DNA of 34,283 bases from positions 1-34,283 of the forward strand of contig JADJYG010000029.1 of the NCBI GenBank assembly GCA_016719895.1, read 5' to 3'. This document shows, piece after piece, positions 1 through 8,100 of the stretch. Each line of letters starts with the position of its first letter. Positions within the stretch are counted from its first letter, which is position 1. This stretch comes from Saprospirales bacterium (GTDB lineage Bacteria; Bacteroidota; Bacteroidia; Chitinophagales; Saprospiraceae). A program made the translations under genes and the position numbers. Under the pieces are notes generated by a model. It worked only from the letters and a program-made list of their open reading frames with translations. It was not told the DNA's origin and ran no database searches.

Positions 1-555
1 GGCTTCGATATCGGCGCCGTGGATGCCGATCGCCACCCGCATAAAGAGATGCTGCGGGCGCTCCACGACCTGGCCTTCCATCCGCATGAGGTAGGAGCGT
101 TCCAGGGTTTTGAAGCCGAAATAATCGAAATCAAAATCGCGGTCGTAGATGATGGCGCTGTCGAGCCGGTCTTTATGTTTTTGTACAATTTTAAACACCT
201 CTTCGCTGATCAGGCCGGCGCGTTCGCCAGTTTTGGGATCGACGTAGTGGTACAAGGCATGAACGACCTTGGAAAAGGACTTTTCGGTTTGTTTGTGCAG
301 GTTGCTGACGGCAATGCGGGCTGCGAGCAGGGCATAGTCAGGGTGGATGGTGGCCATAGTGGCGGCTGTTTCGGCGGCAAGGTTGTCGAGTTCGATGGTA
401 CTCACCTGGTCGTACAGGCCCATGATTACCTTTTTGGTCACTTCGATGATGTTGACGTAGCTGGTATCCAGGCCATAGCAGAGTTTGCGCAGGCGTGCCG
501 TGATCTTGTCGAAAGAAACGTCTTCTTTGCGTCCGGAGCGTTTGATTACGTGCAT
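1..555 (-). CDS. nrdA: Ribonucleoside-diphosphate reductase class Ia, alpha subunit (N-terminal part, cut by window edge)
   Basis: This is the large catalytic subunit that reduces ribonucleoside diphosphates to deoxyribonucleotides together with NrdB. The minus strand is open from an ATG at 555 to the window edge (185 codons). The first ~90 residues form an ATP-cone allosteric domain, beginning MHVIKRSGRKEDVSFDKI and continuing through ITARLRKLCYGLD; it is followed by the start of the R1 N-terminal domain (FDYFGFKTLERSYLMR, ERPQHLFMRVAIGIHG). The active-site cysteines and the C-terminus lie outside the window. It is the last visible gene of a minus-strand cluster nrdB, DUF1508, hypothetical, nrdA, 73 bp downstream of the secreted hypothetical gene. 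The ATP cone suggests dATP feedback control, which is family knowledge. Family identity is secure; only the extent is unknown. Confidence 0.95.
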   Translation of the reverse strand, partial: MHVIKRSGRKEDVSFDKITARLRKLCYGLDTSYVNIIEVTKKVIMGLYDQVSTIELDNLAAETAATMATIHPDYALLAARIAVSNLHKQTEKSFSKVVHALYHYVDPKTGERAGLISEEVFKIVQKHKDRLDSAIIYDRDFDFDYFGFKTLERSYLMRMEGQVVERPQHLFMRVAIGIHGADIEA

Positions 556-628
556 AGTTGTACGCGGTGCTTTAATTCGAGTTTTCGGTTAGTATGTATT
601 GATAATGGTATCGGTTTGGGAGGAGGGC

Positions 629-1258
629 CTATTTTTTTTCCGTAGCGTCGAGCACTTCTGCCGGAACGATCATTTTGATCAGCATCATATCCTGACTGTC
701 TTCCGGCGCCTCCGGCCCGCGCTTGTCTTCGATAAACTTCCAGGAATCGAAGGCCGGTGTTTTAAAGGCCAGCAGGTGTTTGTCGTGCATGGTAATGGTG
801 ATATACCGGCTCGAACCGGTGGATTCCTGCTGGAGCTTGCCTGTCCGGAATTCATTTTCAAGCATCGACACCATCCTTTCCATAAAAGCCGAATCGCGTG
901 GGGTTTTAAAATGCATCTGCATATGACCGGTATAGGGAACAACGGCATACAAGTATTCGCCTGTTTTTGCTACCGGCGGGACCTGTCCGTACGCCATGCT
1001 GTCGAACACCATGTAGAGTTCGTCGTTGTTGAAGGCCTGCTCCAATTGGGCGCGAAGCTGTTCTTTTGGCGCCAGTTCGAGCAGTTGGGGAGGCATGAAG
1101 GCAAGCAGGGTGTCGTAGTCGAGCCGGAGGGTGGCGCGCCGGTAGGTAGCCAGGTCGCGCTGCAGGTCGGCATTATCCTGTTTCGACTGGCTGTAAGCCG
1201 CCGGCGCGTAGCAGCACAACAGGAGTACCCAAAGGAGGGAAAAGCGTAGAGTCGGCAT
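629..1258 (-). CDS. Secreted hypothetical protein inside the nrd cluster
   Basis: I do not recognise this 209-aa protein. The start at 1258 is chosen because the protein then begins with a clear signal peptide (MPTLRFSLLWVLLLCCYAPA then AYSQ); in-frame upstream codons add a proline- and arginine-rich stretch without domain character. The mature part is a charged alpha/beta sequence with a helix-rich N-terminal third (LQRDLATYRRATLRLDYDTL) and strand-like segments such as YLYAVVPYTGHMQMHF and SRYITITMHDKHLLAF. That layout is loosely like small NTF2/DUF4440-type proteins but is not diagnostic. It lies between the DUF1508 gene and nrdA on the same strand, so co-transcription is likely, though an envelope role in dNTP synthesis is not obvious. 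Confidence 0.75.
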   Translation of the reverse strand: MPTLRFSLLWVLLLCCYAPAAYSQSKQDNADLQRDLATYRRATLRLDYDTLLAFMPPQLLELAPKEQLRAQLEQAFNNDELYMVFDSMAYGQVPPVAKTGEYLYAVVPYTGHMQMHFKTPRDSAFMERMVSMLENEFRTGKLQQESTGSSRYITITMHDKHLLAFKTPAFDSWKFIEDKRGPEAPEDSQDMMLIKMIVPAEVLDATEKK

Positions 1259-1374
1259 GGTTGTTTTTTTCGTTTTCAGAATTTGGTATCGATCGCGGTG
1301 TGGAAGCGGGTGGGCGCGGCCACAGGTTTCCGGGGTGGCTTTCCGGGCTGGTTGTTGTGGGGGAACAGACCAGG

Positions 1375-1415
1375 ATACCGGCGCACTGGACGACAAAGCC
1401 CGGGCGCGCCGGTAT
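1375..1415 (-). other. Intergenic hairpin between the DUF1508 gene and the secreted hypothetical gene
   Basis: A perfect 10-bp stem (ATACCGGCGC at 1375-1384 pairing with GCGCCGGTAT at 1406-1415) encloses a 21-nt loop just downstream of the DUF1508 stop codon. No T-run follows on the minus strand, so it is not a classical intrinsic terminator. It could be an mRNA processing or stability structure that separates expression of the upstream and downstream halves of the nrd cluster. Confidence 0.4.
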
Positions 1416-1425
1416 ACCAGCGGAG

Positions 1426-1761
1426 CTACGCAGCTGTTTCGTCTGCCACGTCTGCGCCGGGCGCATTGTTTTTCACGGATTGAATACCGTTGTCGCGTCC
1501 GGTTTCGGCTTCGTACATCTGGCTGGAGCCGACGACCTGGCCGTTGGACGCTTTCAGGTTGAAATAGAATTTGCCGTTGGAGGCGGTCAGGCGTTCGAAG
1601 CGGCCGTCTTCCTGTGCGTTGGTGCGCACCGATTCGATACCGTTGGTGCAGGATGCCTTGCTGGCATACCCCTGGCTGCTGAGGATAACCTGGCCATTGT
1701 CGGCTTTCAAATTGAATTGATATTCGCCGTTTGCCCGTTGGGAGATTACAAATTTGCCCAT
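1426..1761 (-). CDS. DUF1508 / YegP-like protein, two tandem domains
   Basis: This is a 111-aa protein made of two copies of the ~50-residue DUF1508 (UPF0339, YegP) domain. Copy one (about residues 2-52) contains GEYQFNLKADNGQVI, SSQGYASKASC and NGIESVRTNA; copy two (about 53-105) contains GKFYFNLKASNGQVV, SSQMYEAETGRD and NGIQSVKNNA. The family is a small beta-rich dimer-like fold of unknown function, common in bacteria. The start at ATG 1761 begins the first repeat directly (MGKFVISQRANGEY). It sits 28 bp downstream of nrdB on the same strand and is probably co-transcribed with it. Its placement between nrdB and nrdA is unusual. Confidence 0.9.
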   Translation of the reverse strand: MGKFVISQRANGEYQFNLKADNGQVILSSQGYASKASCTNGIESVRTNAQEDGRFERLTASNGKFYFNLKASNGQVVGSSQMYEAETGRDNGIQSVKNNAPGADVADETAA

Positions 1762-1789
1762 AATGTACCTTTTATTGAGTTGATAAATC

Positions 1790-2776
1790 TTAAAAATCCG
1801 CGTCTGTAGAGAATATCTGTTCTTCCCGTTTGGCCAACACGCCGGCCTTCTGGTAGTCGCCCACGCGTTTTTCAAAAAAATTGGTTTTGCCTTGAATGGA
1901 GATCATGTCCATCCAGGGGAACGGGTTGGCGGTGCCGTACACCTTGTTGTTGCCGAGCGACACCAGCAGGCGGTCGGCCACGAACTCGATGTATTGTGCC
2001 ATCATATCGGCGTTCATGCCAATGAGCGATACCGGCAGGGCGTCGGTAATAAATTCCTTTTCAAAAACGACGGCCTCGGTAATAATCGCCTCCACTTCTT
2101 TGGGGTCGGGTTTGTTGTCCAGCATGGAATATAACAGGCAGGCGAAATCGCAGTGCATGCCCTCGTCGCGGCTGATCAATTCGTTGGAAAAGGACAGCCC
2201 CGGCATCAGGCCGCGTTTTTTCAGCCAGAAAATGGAGCAGAACGAACCGGAGAAAAAGATGCCCTCCACGGCGGCAAACGCGATCAGGCGGTGCGCAAAC
2301 GAAGGGGCGTTTTCGATCCAGCGGAGCGCCCAGTTGCCTTTTTTCGACACGCAGTCGAGGTTGTTCAGGGCGTGAAACAGGAAATCTTTTTCCTTGGGGT
2401 CCTTTATATACGTGTCGATCAGCAGGGAGTATACCTCCGAGTGGATATTTTCGATGGCAATCTGAAAACCATAGAAGCAACGGGCTTCCGGGATTTGTAT
2501 TTCGCGCATAAAATTGAGCACGAGGTTTTCATTCACGATACCGTCGCTGGCGGCAAAAAAAGCCAGGACGTGTTTGACAAAGTGCCGCTCGTTGTCGTTG
2601 AGCTTGTTGTCCCAGTCCTGTAAATCCTGTACCAGATCTATTTCTTCGGCCGTCCAAAACGACGCTTCCGCCTTTTTGTACCATTCCCATATTTTTGGGT
2701 ATTTGATGGGCAACAGAACAAAACGGTCGGGATTCTCCGCCAGAATCGGCTCGACGGCCGTGGTTGTGTTTAGCAT
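1790..2776 (-). CDS. nrdB: Ribonucleoside-diphosphate reductase class Ia, beta subunit
   Basis: This is the radical-generating small subunit of aerobic ribonucleotide reductase, 328 aa from ATG 2776; a GTG three codons upstream is an alternative. The di-iron/tyrosyl motifs are intact. A first helix carries the aspartate (AEEIDLVQDLQDW). The segment IENIHSEVY supplies Glu, His and the radical tyrosine with the E-x2-H-x3-Y spacing of E. coli E115/H118/Y122. The second half has EGIFFSGSF and RDEGMH, supplying the remaining Glu, Glu and His ligands. Retention of the Tyr indicates a class Ia rather than Ic enzyme. It is the first gene of the minus-strand nrd cluster; a candidate promoter and a DnaA-box pair lie upstream. 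Confidence 0.97.
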   Translation of the reverse strand: MLNTTTAVEPILAENPDRFVLLPIKYPKIWEWYKKAEASFWTAEEIDLVQDLQDWDNKLNDNERHFVKHVLAFFAASDGIVNENLVLNFMREIQIPEARCFYGFQIAIENIHSEVYSLLIDTYIKDPKEKDFLFHALNNLDCVSKKGNWALRWIENAPSFAHRLIAFAAVEGIFFSGSFCSIFWLKKRGLMPGLSFSNELISRDEGMHCDFACLLYSMLDNKPDPKEVEAIITEAVVFEKEFITDALPVSLIGMNADMMAQYIEFVADRLLVSLGNNKVYGTANPFPWMDMISIQGKTNFFEKRVGDYQKAGVLAKREEQIFSTDADF

Positions 2777-3025
2777 AGTATGCACTGTAAATGAGGTTGT
2801 TTATTATTAAATCTGGTTGTTTTGATCAAGGCCCCGAACCACTGCGCGCCACTGTCCGGGGGCAACATAATAATACAGCAACCAACCCACCGATCTGGCA
2901 GATCGCATCGGTAAAACCTGGACTGTGAAGGGACCTGGATTGTAAAATAACCCTGCTAAAACTTCCGGAACCGGATGCCTGGCAGAATCGAAGACGAAGC
3001 CGCTACTTCTTGGCAGAAGCGGAAA

Positions 3026-3060
3026 CAAAAGTAACGGTTTTCTCGTTTTTTGTACCCCAA
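3026..3060 (-). promoter_or_regulatory. Candidate promoter of the nrd cluster
   Basis: On the minus strand TACTTTTG (3033-3026) matches the Bacteroidota -7 consensus TAnnTTTG. A TTG at 3060-3058 is a possible -33 element, but the 24-nt spacer is slightly long. Transcription from here would give a ~240-nt leader before nrdB. It is the only full TAnnTTTG match I found upstream of nrdB on that strand. Confidence 0.45.
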
Positions 3061-3128
3061 GTTTTCAACATAATGTTAATAACTTTCTTAACTTATTGAA
3101 AGTCAGTTTGTAAATAGCGAAGAGATTC

Positions 3129-3147
3129 TTATCCACATTGTGGATAA
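3129..3147. promoter_or_regulatory. Inverted pair of perfect DnaA boxes upstream of nrdB
   Basis: TTATCCACA (3129-3137) and TGTGGATAA (3139-3147) each match the DnaA-box consensus TTATNCACA exactly and face each other across a single base. They lie in an AT-rich intergenic stretch about 95 bp upstream of the candidate nrd promoter and about 260 bp upstream of the hydrolase gene. DnaA boxes at the nrdAB promoter are known from E. coli, so DnaA-linked control of dNTP synthesis is plausible. DnaA binding here is inference. Confidence 0.6.
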
Positions 3148-3288
3148 CTCGTGTTGGTATTTTTTTTGTTTTTTTCCCGCCGGCTGCTTCAGCAATCTTT
3201 GGCCATACTTAATTGCCTGAAAATAAGCCGGGAAGGGTAGAAGGACCGCCTGAAATTCGCCCGGACGCCGGCATAGAAAACTACTTTG

Positions 3289-3318
3289 TATCCTGCCAGG
3301 ATACCGGACTTCCGGTAT
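3289..3318. promoter_or_regulatory. Two overlapping palindromes in the leader of the secreted hydrolase gene
   Basis: TATCCTG-C-CAGGATA (3289-3303) is a perfect 7-bp dyad around one base. It overlaps ATACCGGA-CT-TCCGGTAT (3301-3318), a perfect 8-bp dyad around two bases. They directly follow TACTTTG (3283-3289), a near match to the Bacteroidota -7 element. The layout is that of a repressor operator over a transcription start, about 90 bp before the hydrolase ATG, but could equally be a leader hairpin. Confidence 0.4.
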
Positions 3319-3405
3319 TTGTAAAAATCCTGCAAAACGGGGATAATTTGCAGAACCCCGGTTTGCACCTTTACCGCCAATAACGGTAATCAAATAAAAG
3401 AAGCC

Positions 3406-4866
3406 ATGTACAAATCACTCGTGTCCGCCTTGTTTGTCCTGTGCGCTACCCGCTTGTCTGCCCAGGCGCCTTATACGGAGAAACAATACGGCTGGACCCT
3501 CGATACCGACCTCGTTTATGGTACAGCTGTCAACTACCTCGGCCTTGCCGAATCGCTGACGCTCGACCTCTACCGGCCGCTCAACGCCGATACGACCCGG
3601 CCGCTCCTGGTGCTGGCGCACGGGGGCTCCTGGCTGGGCGGCTGCAAGGAAGATATGGCCTGGCTTTGCGAAGAAATGGTCGCCCGGGGCTATGTGGTGG
3701 CTACCGTCAATTATCGCAAAGGCTGGCACAAAGACGATTATGTACCAAATCCGATCAATCCGGATGTTTTCCCAGGCGGCAACTGCCTGTATGCCGCCGA
3801 TTCGCTGGAAATCATCCGGGCCATGTACAGGGGTATGCAAGACGTAAAAGGCGCTATTCGCTGGCTGAAAGCCCGTGTATATGGCGATTCCACCTGCAAC
3901 CATGCCGTACTGGTGGGCGGTGAAAGCGCCGGCGCTTTTCTCGCCCTGGCCGTGGGGGTGCTCGACCGTCCGGAAGAAAAACCTGCCGCTTGCTACGGCC
4001 TCCCCGATGCCCCGCCGCCCGGCAGCAACCTGTCGAACTGCTACGCCTACAATTGCCAGCAACAAACCCCTGCCCTCCCCGCCGGCGCCCTTGCGCGCCC
4101 CGACCTGGGGCCGGTAGACGGCGCGCTGAACCTCAACGGCTTCGATGCTAGGGTATTGGGAGTGATCAGCTTCTACGGCGGCGTACCCGCCGAAGCCCTG
4201 GCGGCCGATTGGCTGCAGGGGCCCGATACGCCGGCATTTTACCTCTACCACCAAACCTGCGACGGGGTCGTACCCTTCGGTTATGGCGTTCCGATGTGGG
4301 TTATTTCGGCGTATTGCAACCTCGGCTTTACCCCCTGGCATTACAACTATCCATTCATCTTTGGCAACGGGGCCATCGCCAGCTACCTTGCCGCGCTCCC
4401 GACGCCACCGGTGTATCAGACGGATTTCCTGCCCTGCGAACCTTTCAACCCCAACCTGGCCTTGTTCGAGTGCATCCGGTTTAATGACAACGGCAGCTAC
4501 CACTACCCACACAACCGACCGGAACGCGCCGGCAAAATCGCCGGATTTTTCAGCCCGATGCTGGCGGCCCGCTTGGCCAGCCCCCCCTGCCTGGTATCCA
4601 CCGCCGGACCTGCCTGGCAGAATGGCTTGCGCCTGGCGCCCAACCCATTCCGCCAGCCGCCGGCGCTGTATTGCGAACACCCGCCGTCCGGCGCCGTCCG
4701 CCTTCAACTGTTCGACCACCAGGGACGGTTGCGCTGGCAGCAGGAGCGCCCGCTCCACACCGGCGCCAATAGGCTGGATTGGGCCGCCGACCTGCCACCA
4801 GGGATGTATTATTTGCAGGCAATGTGCCGGGAAGGGATGGCGGTATGGAAACTGGTGCAGTTGTAG
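3406..4866 (+). CDS. Secreted alpha/beta-hydrolase (esterase type) with T9SS C-terminal sorting domain
   Basis: This 486-aa protein has a signal peptide (MYKSLVSALFVLCATRLSAQ) and an alpha/beta-hydrolase core. The oxyanion motif HGGSW is at residues 72-76 and the nucleophile elbow GESAG at 172-176 (Ser174). D286 in CDGVVPF and H366 or H369 in SYHYPH are the likely rest of the triad. The arrangement fits carboxylesterase/feruloyl-esterase-like (BD-FAE, Abhydrolase_3) families; the substrate cannot be told. The last ~75 residues (from LRLAPNPFRQP, through VRLQLFDHQGRL, to PPGMYYLQ) are a type A T9SS sorting domain, so the enzyme is probably exported by T9SS and held at or released from the surface. 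A ~100-residue Cys- and Pro-rich insertion lies between nucleophile and Asp. It stands alone on this strand, with paired palindromes in its leader. Confidence 0.88.
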   Translation: MYKSLVSALFVLCATRLSAQAPYTEKQYGWTLDTDLVYGTAVNYLGLAESLTLDLYRPLNADTTRPLLVLAHGGSWLGGCKEDMAWLCEEMVARGYVVATVNYRKGWHKDDYVPNPINPDVFPGGNCLYAADSLEIIRAMYRGMQDVKGAIRWLKARVYGDSTCNHAVLVGGESAGAFLALAVGVLDRPEEKPAACYGLPDAPPPGSNLSNCYAYNCQQQTPALPAGALARPDLGPVDGALNLNGFDARVLGVISFYGGVPAEALAADWLQGPDTPAFYLYHQTCDGVVPFGYGVPMWVISAYCNLGFTPWHYNYPFIFGNGAIASYLAALPTPPVYQTDFLPCEPFNPNLALFECIRFNDNGSYHYPHNRPERAGKIAGFFSPMLAARLASPPCLVSTAGPAWQNGLRLAPNPFRQPPALYCEHPPSGAVRLQLFDHQGRLRWQQERPLHTGANRLDWAADLPPGMYYLQAMCREGMAVWKLVQL

Positions 4867-4924
4867 CGCGCATTTTTTCCGCATTTTTTGCGCGAATCAA
4901 AAATTTGCGCTGCAGCGCCTCATA

Positions 4925-5082
4925 GGAACGGTGTCACAATAAAGTAACAATTTGATGCTAATCTTTTGACCCCATATTTCCTCTTTTTTTCGTTAAATAG
5001 CGCTACTATTCGCCTCTAAAAACAGAAAATCTGGGGCCAAAATCTTTAGCCTGAAATTGTTACTTTATTATGACACCGTTCC
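4925..5082. mobile_element. 158-bp MITE-like hairpin element
   Basis: The ends are 29-bp inverted repeats with one mismatch (4925-4953 against 5054-5082; outer end GGAACGGTGTCA, inner end AGTAACAATTT). Interior segments also pair: TTTTGACCCCATATTT near 4966 faces AAATCTGGGGCCAAAA near 5030, and AATAG/CTATT close the tip near 5000. The whole element can therefore fold into one long imperfect hairpin. A 3-bp ATA flanks both ends (4922-4924 and 5083-5085), a possible target duplication. It has no coding capacity and ends 28 bp before the start codon of the next gene. Confidence 0.6.
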
Positions 5083-5110
5083 ATATTTGCAGCCATCAGA
5101 CAATTCTGGC

Positions 5111-8100
5111 ATGAAAAATTTCGCCTTCGCCCTCTTTCTGCTCTTTTGGAGCAGCCCCTGCGCCATCGCGCAGGAGCAGCCCGCCCCGATCGTTCCCGGC
5201 CCCGGCGCACCCGCCTGGGTGCGGCTGCTCGCGGCCGACAACCCGAATGTATTTGCCGTGGAAAAGGCTTACCGCGATTACTACGCCAAACAGCCGTTTG
5301 AAAAAAACACCTGCACGCAGTATTACAAACGCTGGATGCACTGGGCCCGGCCTTTCGTACAAGCCGACGGATCCCTGTATTTCCCTACCTCGAAAGAAAC
5401 GGCGGAAAAGGAAAACAGGCTGCAGGCCATGCGGCGCGCTTCAATGGAAGACGGCCACTCGGCCGGTTGGTCGTGGGCCGGCCCCAGCCGGACCTATCAC
5501 ACTGACGGCGTCACTAAAGTCACCTGGCAAACCAATATCTACAGCGTCGATATCGCGCCGTCGGACCCGAACGTCCTGTATGCCGGCGGCGAATCGGGCG
5601 GTCTTTGGAAAACCACCGACAAAGGGCTGCACTGGATCCTGCTCTCCAGCGATATCCTGCACGACGCTTTCGGCGCCGTAAAAATCCACCCGGCCGATCC
5701 CAATACCGCCTTTGCCGCTACCCGGGGAAAAATCCTGAAAACAACCGACGGCGGCCTGACCTGGAGCAGCGTGTACGCCGAAAATAACCTCTGGGTCAAC
5801 GAACTGGCCATTCACGCCGCCAACCCAGCCATCCTCCTGGCCGCCGCCGACCAGGGTTTGTTGGTCAGCGTAAACGGCGGCAACTCCTGGAGCAAAAAGT
5901 TTACACAAAAAACCTGGGCCGCCAAGTTCAAACCCGGCGACCCTTCAACCGCCTGGGCCGTCCGGCAAAACGGCGCCGGCTCCGATTTTATGCGCAGTGC
6001 CGACCACGGCGCCACCTGGGCGCCAGCGGGCACAGGCTGGTGGATGCCAGGGCAGGGCGAATCGGTCACCGGCGCGCATATCGCCGTTTGCCCCTCCCGG
6101 CCCGACAAACTCTACGCCTACCTCTGCGGCGACGGCCCCACCCTGAATGGGTACGTCGGCGTATTTGTGAGCGCAAACAACGGCAGCACCTGGTCCAACA
6201 CCAACCCAGCCAACGCCATCGGCGAGCCCTATACCATGCCCGGGCATACCAATCTTATGGCCAACGATGGCACCAAGGGATTTACCCAGGGGTTCTACGA
6301 CATGGCCATCACCGTCCATCCGAACAACGACCAGCAACTCATCGCCGGCGGCACGTCCTGGTTCAAAAGCGCCGACGGTGGCGCCAGCTGGCAGGCGCTG
6401 GGCGGGTATGTCGGCAGCTTGCCGTGGAGTCACCCCGATATTCAGGCCCTGGCCGCGCAGGGTAACGAGCTGTGGATCGCCAGCGATGGCGGGCTCAATT
6501 ACTCCATCAATTTCGGCCAAACGCAGGAAGCGCGTATGGATGGCATCTCCGGCGCCGACCTGTGGGGATTCGACAGCGGCTGGAACGACGACCTGCTCGT
6601 GGGCGGCCGATACCACAACGGCAACATGGCCTGGCACGAGTCGTTCCCCGCCAACACGTATTACCGGATGGGCGGCGCCGAAGCGCCTACGGGATACGTC
6701 AACCCCGGCCCCGGGCTGAAAACATACCACTCCGACATCGGCGGCTACAGCCTGAACGGCGGCCTTACCGGTGGCCGGAAATCCTTTCCGGCCGGCCTGT
6801 TTCCCAACGAAAGTTATGCGTACTACGCCAACAGCGAAATGGCCTGGCACCCCCGGTGTTGGGGTATCGTGTTCCTTGGAAAAGATCAGAACCTGTGGAA
6901 AAGCGCCGATGGCGGCGCGTCCTTCTCCCTTTGGCATACGTTCCCCGGCAATGCCGATAATACGGTGTTCGACATCGAGATCGCCCGCTCCAACCCGCAG
7001 GTCATGTATTGCTCGCAGTGGGATGGCACAGACGACCGTATCTGGCGCAGTGCCGACGGCGGTCAGACCTGGGTGAAGTGTACGCCGCTGCCGCTGCCCA
7101 ACAACAATGACCGGGTCAAACTGGCTGTCAGCGCCGAAAGCGCCCAGGTGCTGTGGTGTGCGGTCACCTACGGCTCCAACGGAAAAAAAATATACAAAAC
7201 TACCGACGGCGGCCAGTCGTGGACCAGCCTGACCACCGCCACCCTCAACGGGGTGCGCATCGCCAATATCCTGGCGCAATACGGTACCGACGGGGGCATT
7301 TACCTCGGCACCGATCACGGCGTTTTTTACCGGAATAACGGGCATTCCGACTGGCAGCCGTATAGCGACGGGCTGCCGCTGAGCGCCGAAACCAACCGCC
7401 TGAAACCGTTTTACCGGGATGGCAAAATCCGCAACGGTTGCTGGGGCTTCGGCGTATGGGAGGCCCCTTTGTTCGAACCCTCGGCCGTATTGCCACAGGC
7501 CATGGCCGACAAGCTCCACAGCGGCTGCACGCGCGATACTTTTTATTTCGACGACTATTCCGTGGTGCAACACGACGGCGCCTCCTGGGCATGGGATTTC
7601 CCGGGCGCCGCTTTTACTGCCGGCACAAACACCCGCACGCCCAAAGCCGTGTTCGGCGCAGCAGGCCAATACCAGGCCTTTATGACCCTGACAACGCCGC
7701 AAGGGGTGTATTATGATACCCTGCAGCTGAGCGTGAGCAACGGCTGCGACCGCGATACCTTCCCCGGTCAGGCGTTGCTGCTCGACGGCACGGATGGCTG
7801 CTACGCCGTAGCTGCCGCCCCGCTGAACCTGAATGCGAATACCGCCTCTCTCACCGCCTGGATTAAATGGCTGGGCCCGCAAAGCGACCGCGCCGGCATC
7901 GTTTTTTGCCGCGGCGGCAGCACGACGGCCGGTATCGGCTTCGACGGCGACCAGCTCAGTTACCACTGGAACGAAGCCGGCTGGTGGTGGAACAGTGGCC
8001 TTACTATACCGCAAAACGAATGGGCGCATGTGGCCCTGGTGGTCGAACCCAGCCGGGTGACCCTGTACCTCAACGGCAAACCGGCGGTAGACCCCTCGGC

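Noticed and set aside
3040..3150. Possible chromosomal origin (AT-rich DNA with two DnaA boxes)
   Set aside because: Only two boxes are visible, with no further clear TTATNCACA matches and no dnaA, dnaN or other origin-linked gene in the window. A regulatory site is the simpler reading.
3415..4884. A 489-codon minus-strand frame opposite the hydrolase gene
   Set aside because: It is antisense to a gene with an intact catalytic triad and sorting domain, and has no recognisable features itself.
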